This document shows positions 56,877-64,000 of a stretch of 64,000 nt of DNA, one piece after another. The notes under the pieces were generated by a model, which worked only from the letters and a program-made list of their open reading frames with translations, had not been told where the DNA came from and made no database searches. The position numbers were made by a program, and so were the translations under genes. The DNA comes from Persicaria tinctoria. Its lineage: Eukaryota > Streptophyta > Magnoliopsida > Caryophyllales > Polygonaceae. The stretch lies in contig JBANSL010000010.1 of assembly GCA_037127255.1 (NCBI GenBank), positions 27,608,620-27,672,619 on the forward strand, in the 5' to 3' direction. Position 1 is the stretch's first letter, and each line of letters opens with the position of its first letter.

Positions 56877-59753
56877 GGGTGATTTTGGTACTAGGCCTTT
56901 TTTTGAATATTCAATTAGTCACCTAGCCCATAAATTAATTTAATTAGTTTTGCCCTAGCCCCTTTCCAATTAGGTGGGTTGGTCAATGGTCAACCGTTTG
57001 ACCGTTGACCGGTCAACGTTGACCAACCCATTTTGATGCCAACTTTTTTTTTTTTTTGATGCCAACTTTTTTTTTTTTTTGATGCCAAAATTTTACTATA
57101 TTTTATTTTTACTTTGATGCCACTTTTTTATGTCAATTTTTTGATAATATTTTTTTACCGTGATGCCATATTTTTGATGATATTTTTTCAAAGTAGTATT
57201 TTTGATGACATTTTTTTCTTTAATGTGATACAAATTTTTCAAAATGGAATCAATGGTCAACGTGACATTAGAGTAAACAAAAAATGTCATCAAGGTTTAA
57301 TTAGAAAAGTGGCATCAAAGTGAAAATAAAATGTAATAAAATTTTGGCATCAAAACGGTAAAATATGACATAAAAAAAAATGTCATCAATGTTTTAAAAA
57401 AGTGACATTAAAAAAAAGTCATCCAATCATTTCATTAGAAAAGTGACAATAAGGTGACAATATTTTGATTCCACGTTTTAAACTCTTATGCCATCAATTA
57501 TATAAAATTGTCATCATAAAATTTTGGCATCAAAACGGTAAAATATGGCATCACTAAAAAAAAAGTTGGCATCAAAAAAAAAAAAAGTTGGCATCAAAAT
57601 GGGTTGACCGTTCAACGGTCAACGTTGACCGGTCAACGGTCAACGGTCAACGGTTGACCATTGACCTAAGAGGGCTAACATTCTAAAAAAACAATTAATG
57701 GGCTAAGCATGCTAAAAAAACAATTAATGGGCCTATCTAGCTAACCAACTTTGCTTAAAGGGCCTTTTCAACAAATTCCCTCATTATATAACACTAAGAG
57801 CAACAGCTCCTCCAAAATTTTTCTATTATGCAGAAAAAAATTGGGTGATTTTGGTAGAGGGCCTTTTTTGAATATTCAATTAGTCACCTAGCCTATTAAT
57901 TAATTTAATTAGTTTTGCCCTAGCCCCTTATCAATTGGGTGGGTTGGTCAATGGTCAACCGTTTGACCGTTGACCGGTCAACGTTGACCAACCCATTTTG
58001 ATGCCAACTTTTTTTTTTTTTTTTGATGCCAACTTTTTTTTTTTTTGATGCCAAAATTTTACTATATTTTATTTTTACTTTGATGCCACTTTTTTATGTC
58101 AATTTTTTGATAATATTTTTTTACCGTGATGCCATATTTTTGATGATATTTTTTCAAAGTAGTATTTTTGATGACATTTTTTTCTTTAATGTGATACAAA
58201 TTTTTCAAAATGGAATCAATGGTCAACGTGACATTAGAGTAAACAAAAAATGTCATCAAGGTTTAATTAGAAAAGTGGCATCAAAGTGAAAATAAAATGT
58301 AATAAAATTTTGGCATCAAAACGGTAAAATATGACATAAAAAAAAATGTCATCAATGTTTTAAAAAAGTGACATTAAAAAAAAGTCATCCAATCATTTCA
58401 TTAGAAAAGTGACAATAAGGTGACAATATTTTGATTCCACGTTTTAAACTCTTATGCCATCAATTATATAAAATTGTCATCATAAAATTTTGGCATCAAA
58501 ACGGTAAAATATGGCATCACTAAAAAAAAAGTTGGCATCAAAAAAAAAAAAAAGTTGGCATCAAAATGGGTTGACCGGTCAACGGTCAACGGTCAACGGT
58601 TGACCATTGACCTAAGAGGGCTAACATTCTAAAAAAACAATTAATGGGCTAAGCCTGCTAAAAAAACAATTAATGAGCCTATCTAGCTAACCAACTTTGC
58701 TTAAAGGGCCTTTTCAACAAATTCCCTCATTATATAACACTAAGAGCAACAGCTCCTCCAAAATTTTTCTATTATGCAGATAAAAATTGGGTGATTTTGG
58801 TAGAGGGCCTTTTTTGAATATTCAATTAGTCACCTAGCCTATTAATTAATTTAATTAGTTTTGCCCTAGCCCCTTTCCAATTGGGTGGGTTGGTCAATGG
58901 TCAACCGTTTGACCATTGACCGGTCAATGGTTGACCGTTGACCGGTCAACGTTGACCAACCCATTTTGATGCCAACTTTTTTTTTTTTTTATGCCAACTT
59001 TTTTTTTTTTAGTGATGCCATATTTTACCGTTTTGATGCCAAAATTTTACTATATTTTATTTTCACTTTGATGCCACTTTTTTATGTCAATTTTTTGATA
59101 ATATTTTTTTTTACCGTGATGCCATATTTTTGATGATATTTTTTCAAAGTAGTATTTTTTGATGACATTTTTTTCTTTAATGTGATACAAATTTTTCAAA
59201 ATGGCATCAATGGTCAACGTGACATTAGATTAACAAAAAATGTCATCAAAGTTTAAAAAAAGTGTCATCCAATAATTTAATTAGAAAAGTGGCATCAGAG
59301 TGAAAATAAAATGTAATAAAATTTTGGCATCAAAACGGTAAAATATGACATCACAAAAAATGTCATCAATGTTTTAAAAAAGTGGCATTAAAAAAAAAGC
59401 CATCCAATCATTTGATTAGAAAAGTGACAATAAGGTAATAATATTTTGATTCCACGTTTTAAGCTCTTATGCCATCAATTATATAAAATTGTCACCACAA
59501 AATTTTGGCATCAAAACGGTAAAATATGGCATCACTAAAAAAAAAAAAAAAAAATTGGCATCAAAAAAAAAAAGAAAAAAAGTTGGCATCAAAATGGGTT
59601 GACCGGTCAACGGTCAACGTTGACCGTTGACCGGTCAAGAGGGCTAAGCAAGCTAAAAAAAACAATTAATGGGCTAAGCATGCTAAAAAAACAATTAATG
59701 GGCCTATCTAGCTAACCAAATATGCTTAAAGGGCTTTTTCACCAAATTCCCTC
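56877..59753. mobile_element. Three tandem palindromic TIR-like repeats with W-box clusters
   Basis: Units start with 'gggtgattttggta' at 56877, 57843 and 58789 (about 966, 946 and 965 bases). Each opens 'ttgaatattcaattagtcac', has a TTGACC/GGTCAA cluster, then 'tgatgccaac' plus T runs. The interior is a hairpin of 'gatgcca/tggcatc' motifs, and the unit ends with the inverted 'ggcatcaaaa', a second TTGACC cluster and 'gggcctatctagctaacc'. The last end 'aaatttggtga' inverted matches the start, so each is a foldback element. Between units a 60-base linker 'cactaagagcaacagctcc' is repeated, showing the block was duplicated as a whole. Confidence 0.85.
56975..57035. promoter_or_regulatory. W-box-like cluster nearest ADC
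   Basis: Six TTGACC or GGTCAA cores lie within about 55 bases, roughly 190-250 bases upstream of the ADC ATG. TTGAC(C/T) is the core bound by WRKY factors. A second cluster of about eight lies at 57600-57668, and more at 57950-57990, 58570-58612, 58895-58960 and 59597-59640. Confidence 0.6.
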
Positions 59754-59784
59754 AAAAAAATATCAAAATCTCTATAATATTTAT

Positions 59785-60839
59785 TAGGGGCGGGCATAAA
59801 TCCCGCAAATCCCGATCCCGTCCCGGTCCCGTCCCGATCCCGGTGGGATTTAGGACAAAATAGCGAATCACGTCCCGATCCCGTCCTGCAAAAATTATGC
59901 GGGACGATCCAGGTGGGATCCCGCAAATCCCGTCCCGTCCCGCATATAATAATAATAATAATTTTTATAATACTAATAATATTATAATATTATAGAATAA
60001 TAATAATATATTATTAGTATTATTATTTTGAGCAAATATTATTTATAACTATAATAATAATTTTCAATTTATAATAATAATAATATATAATATTATAATA
60101 TAATTTAATAATAATATTAATTTATAATAAAATTATTATTATTATTATTATATCATATTATATTTTTTTCTTGTAAAGTATAATTATTTTATAATAATAA
60201 CAATAAAAATAAGTTATTTTATTTTATTTTATTTTTAATTATAACGTGGGATTTTTTTATTATTATTATTATTATTATAATAATAAAAACAGATTACAAG
60301 AAATTAGTGGGCAACCGAGATAGTATGGGCACCCACTCCTTTAGCGATAACAAAGCCAAGTCTAGTAAAAATATAACGTGCAGCACGAGCCCCAGCATCC
60401 TGAGATACCGAGAATTTCTGAATCCGCTTCAGCAATGCAACCGCATCTGTATCCAACTCCCCCAACGAAGAGAATGAGAAGGGTAAGAAACCATAACCAG
60501 CCGTCGTACACAAATCTCGATACTTGACACACTTACGTCGAGCAGCATCAACAACAGCACGACCAGGCACAAAGTCAGAAATCTCAGATTGAGTCAATGG
60601 AGAGGATCCCGTCAGACCGACACACACATCCCGCCCATTTAGAGTTACAAGAGGCAAATAGCTAATTAAATACGGTATTCTTCCTAACTATCAATCGATA
60701 ATTAGACAATATTGGTAAATCTCGTCTCAATTTCTTTCCGTCCTGATCTAGTAAGACAATGTAGCCAAATATGTTGAACATTATAATTAATTGTACAATC
60801 TTGTATGAATTAATAATAGTATTATAATATTAATATTAA

Positions 60840-60876
<37 letters not shown>

Positions 60877-61146
60877 GAATAATATAGTTGAGAATAATAC
60901 CGTATTCAACATATTATACTAAATAATGAATTATGAAAGCATTTTTCACTTTGCAAATTTATATAATATTTTATTATTTTTATATGTGGGACAAGGCCCG
61001 TCCCGTCCCGATCCCGTCCCGTCCAGACACCATCCCGTCCCGAAAAAAAAATGTCAATCCCGTCCCGATCCCGTCCCGGAAAAATTTCGCGGGACGAGTC
61101 CCGTCCCGGCCCAATCCCGACCCGTCCCGTCCCGTGCCCACCCCTA
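59785..61146. mobile_element. hAT-like element, 1.36 kb, with exact 8-bp target duplication
   Basis: Begins TAGGGGCGGGCA and ends TGCCCACCCCTA; flanked by atatttat at 59777-59784 and 61147-61154. Sub-terminal arms are dense with 'cccgtcccgatcccg' variants (59810-59940 and 60995-61130); the centre is (TAA)n-like AT-rich DNA around one minus-strand ORF. No transposase is present. Confidence 0.85.
60304..60657 (-). pseudogene. Reverse-transcriptase-like protein C-terminal fragment inside hAT-like element
   Basis: A 117-residue frame containing 'RDVCVGLTGSSPL', 'FVPGRAVVDAARRKCVKY', 'GYGFLPFSFSSLGELDTDAV' and 'GARAARYIFTRLGFVIAKG'. These resemble the C-terminal part of a repetitive plant protein family linked to reverse-transcriptase ORFs, possibly nuclease-like; I recognise the pattern but not a named domain. 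There is no upstream RT, so it is a fragment carried or inserted in the element. Confidence 0.5.
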
Positions 61147-61154
61147 ATATTTAT

Positions 61155-62259
61155 ACTCCAACCCCATCAGCAACCCCAAGAGATAAATTTTGTTAAAGAG
61201 TATGTAATAAATGCAAATTATTTATTATAGATATTTTACATTTTTTTTATAAACAATAGCTTTAATTAAATTAATTATGACGTGTTTGGATTTCATTATA
61301 ATGCTATTATAATTATAATGACTTGAATAATGTTTGTTGGTTACTTTACATTACAATGTGTTTAAGTTAATTTAAATTTGAAATAAAACACATTATAAAT
61401 TATGCCAATCAATTACATTAAGTTTATAACGTAGTTCTAAATTTTGCACAATAGTGACATGGATGTTTGATTGTGACAATTTACAAGATACTTAATTTAA
61501 ATTTTATATTATTTTAAATACATTTAACCAAATACTATTAAAGTATTTATAACTATAATTTTATTATACTAATAATACATTAGAATACAAACACTCTTAT
61601 AAACTCTTAAATCATCCGACCAAAGAGATCATTTGGTGAAATAGACCAGATACTCTTGTCAATGCTATCTTTGACAAACTCAAATAGTTGAAGGTAATGG
61701 ACAAATTCAGCAATGATCGAGCACACACAGGACAAGTATTTAAAAAAAAAAAAACCAATTTTTGTAATGTCTGGCAATGAGCACACGTACATTAGAAACC
61801 CAAATCAGGCAACGCTGATATAGAAAGAGCAGATCATCTCACCTTTAGAAGGGAGTTGTGCAAGGAGGCAGGGTGTTGGTCTCGGGGCTTAGAGTGGACG
61901 TATGGCCGATCAGTACTGCTGTTTACTTGGCTGCAGGAAACTCCAGTGGCCGGTGGAGGAGATGCCAGGCTTTACTCGTGGTGGAAGAAGCCTGGGATCG
62001 AGGGTGACTTATATGCAAGATTCGGATTCTCGTATTTTTCGATGTGGGACAAAGATCCCAAGACATTACAACGGGAAACGAAAAAGAATTCAAAGAATTT
62101 TTTTTATAAATTATTTCATATGGTCCATGAAGATGCGTCCGAAAAATCATTTAAAAGAATCGTACGTTGGATCCATTTATAGAAAATGACATTTGGGAAT
62201 TGGGCACGGGGAAACTTTTAACTATGTACTGACATACACATTAATTAACTTAATTACTA
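61155..62259. other. Intergenic, no gene recognised
   Basis: AT-rich to 61600. A more balanced patch at 61840-62060 has open frames on both strands but no recognised domain. Confidence 0.35.
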
Positions 62260-62487
62260 CTTCCGATCCAAAAATATTGTCGTTTGACTTTTTAACACGT
62301 ATTTTAAGGAGCTAAAAACTATAAAATATATTAACTTTTTTTATTATTTTTTTTATAATCTAATACTTATTACCAACAAATATTAAGTTGTAAAAAAAAC
62401 TTAAAAAAAGTTGATATTTTATATAGTTTTTACCTCATTAAAATACGTGTTAAAAATCAAATGACAATCTTTTTGGATCGGAGGGAG
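62260..62487. mobile_element. Stowaway-like MITE
   Basis: Left 'cttccgatccaaaaa' and right 'ttttggatcggagggag' are inverted, arms about 60 bases, TA flanks. Confidence 0.75.
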
Positions 62488-62502
62488 TAACTTAAATTAA
62501 AA

Positions 62503-62850
62503 CTTGGTGTGTAGCATGCCCTAGAGCTGGAAATTAGTAAGCTTCACATTGAAGGCGATTCTAACATAATTATTGACTATCTTAATAAAAAGAAGAAATG
62601 TTCATGGGAAATTGAACTCATTATGTTGGAGATAACACTAATGTTGACAAACTTGGAAAGTGTTGCTTTCCTTCATGTGCCCCGGATAGGCAATATATCG
62701 AGTGACCGATAAAGTTGCACAACTTTGCCACTCGGTCTGGATAACTAATTTGTTAAATAATCCGGTCTTCTTGACCTCATCCGAAAGGATGCTCTCGGGC
62801 AGAGTACGCTCACCCGAATTCTTTCATAATCAAAATAATAATAATAATAA
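62503..62850 (+). mobile_element. Degraded L1 LINE tail with RNase H remnant
   Basis: Translation of 62520-62740 in pieces gives 'IEGDSNIIIDYLN'-like and 'VPRIGN' patterns; a frameshift near 62700 breaks the reading. It ends 'cacccgaattctttcataat' and (AAT)n, paralleling 32343-32768. Flanks 'aacttaaattaaa' and 'aacttgaatagaa' are a weak target duplication. Confidence 0.65.
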
Positions 62851-62944
62851 TTAACTTGAATAGAAACAATACAGAAATGTGTCTTCAACAATGTATCGAT
62901 CGAGTAAAATGTTAATTCTATACTGTCTACATAATGGTCATGGT

Positions 62945-63411
62945 AAGAGGGGGAAATCGGGTTGTTCGGGTCGGTGTATTCATTCAGGTTCGATCATATG
63001 TCAGGTATATTGTATGTTCAGTCGGGTTTGGGTTGGATCAGGTAAGTTTTCGGGTCGAATAACTTAGGGTCAAATGGATTTCGAGTTGAATCAAGTCGGG
63101 TCAAGTCGGATCACATTTATTTTTATTATAAAATAATGATTTTTTATTTATCTTAATTATTGATTATTAAACATTATTTATTTAATTATATTAGGTCTCG
63201 TTATATGTAATATAAAATATTTGAATGTTTAAAAATAAGACTATTAAAGTAATTATAATGATATGAGTCGGATCTCATTCGGGTTGGGTCAAAGACGATT
63301 CGAGTATGAGTCGGGCTAGGGTTGTACATGATACTAGATTTTCGAATTTCGATCGGATCCGAGTTAGCCAAGTGGAGTTCTTTGATCGGATCAGATTTTG
63401 TCACCTCTAAT
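62945..63411. mobile_element. Possible diverged GGGTCGG-type MITE
   Basis: Two 'cgggtcgg'-rich arms flank an AT centre, resembling 13352-13773. The right end 'tttgtcacctcta' has only a weak inverted match ('taagagggggaaa') on the left and no clear target duplication. Confidence 0.4.
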
Positions 63412-64000
63412 CCTCACATAAAATAATTAAATAAGAACACGTGTAAATTGATGTTAAAGGGAGGTATTGGTCCCTTGCATAGTTGCATATATTGGCCTTT
63501 GGCCCTGACATACGTAAATCCAAATGGGATTGTATGACAAAAACTCCGATTAGTAGGTGGGTCTGTTGTTTGCAGCCTTGATGCGATGGGTGAAAATCAC
63601 CTACAAAACCCTATGTGCTCTTACACGTGACCCAAAAATAATTATGTTAAATATTTATGATAAAAAAAATTCAAAAAAATATATGTCTATTATAAATCTC
63701 TAATCATATATACTTGTATATTTTTATCTTGAAAAAACATAATTTAAAAAATATTAAAATTATTATTATCAAATAATCATCTTTTCAATTTTAACAATTT
63801 TTTAAAATGTGTTTTTTCATGAAAAAATTATACAAATATATATGATTTGTTATTTGTAATATAAAAATATTTTTTTTAATTTTTTTTATTATAAATATTT
63901 AACCTAACTAATTTTGTGTTACGCACAAGGTTGTATGTAGTGTTGTAGATGATTTGGACTCTGATGCGATATGTCCAGTAGGAGAGGAGATCCCCTACAA
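63412..64000. other. AT-rich, nothing seen
   Basis: No coding or structured element recognised to the window end. Confidence 0.4.

Noticed and set aside
57096..58289. Matching frames within the tandem repeats beside ADC
   Set aside because: Phe/Ile-rich translation of hairpin arms, identical because the repeat is duplicated.
60304..60657. Host gene for a 117-aa protein
   Set aside because: Enclosed by transposon ends with a target duplication and resembling a repetitive reverse-transcriptase-linked family.
61856..62189. Frames of about 100 codons on the plus strand
   Set aside because: No family resemblance, overlapping open frames on both strands, AT-rich end.

Overview
The window is plant nuclear DNA, most likely from a eudicot. 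It holds intron-bearing B3-domain genes, an intronless arginine decarboxylase, a plant-type mitochondrial complex I ferredoxin-like gene, Athila- and Tekay-type Ty3/gypsy retrotransposons, Stowaway-type MITEs, tRNA-derived SINEs, L1 tails and a Helitron. The species is not decidable from the sequence alone. Ordinary genes cover only a few kb; the rest is layered transposable elements.

Layout. 1-9.8 kb: four small single-B3-domain units (412-855 +; 7880-8272 -; 8458-8929 +; 9347-9734 +, the last probably broken). A 6.4-kb non-autonomous Athila-like element splits them. Its single ORF joins gag and protease to an integrase tail, and its right LTR is replaced by an inverted LTR end. 10.4-11.8 kb: decayed MULE transposase on the minus strand. 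13.3-16.7 kb: Athila-type remnant and LTR, with a hAT-like MITE inside. 17.4-19.6 kb: two Stowaway MITEs and two SINEs.

20-40.8 kb: a chain of TIR elements abutting TA or CT microsatellites. The first (19999-33882) holds an almost intact Tekay-type chromovirus with near-identical 2.65-kb LTRs and one nonsense codon in integrase. The second (33933-39271) holds a retroposon with a 17-bp target duplication. Inside the retroposon's poly(A) tract sits a Pack-type TIR element carrying a fasciclin-like arabinogalactan gene fragment and a 64-bp tandem repeat open in three frames. The third and fourth are short foldback elements.

41-49 kb: another retroposon copy, then a 4.05-kb Helitron (44520-48568) whose interior carries two exons matching the second RRM of the flowering regulator FCA, a 113-bp satellite, and an array of TGACGTCA motifs. 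49.3-51.4 kb: the complex I ferredoxin-like gene followed by a degenerate threefold tandem repeat. 54.6-56.8 kb: arginine decarboxylase on the minus strand. Its TATA-like box abuts three tandem ~0.95-kb palindromic repeats (56877-59753) packed with W-box-like TTGACC motifs. 59.8-61.1 kb: a 1.36-kb hAT-like element with an exact 8-bp target duplication. The remainder is MITE, L1 tail and AT-rich DNA.

The host genes do not form an operon or pathway. The best candidates for new biology are regulatory or evolutionary: the W-box repeat block beside the decarboxylase promoter, the two gene-capturing transposons (FLA and FCA), and the gag-protease-integrase-tail fusion element.
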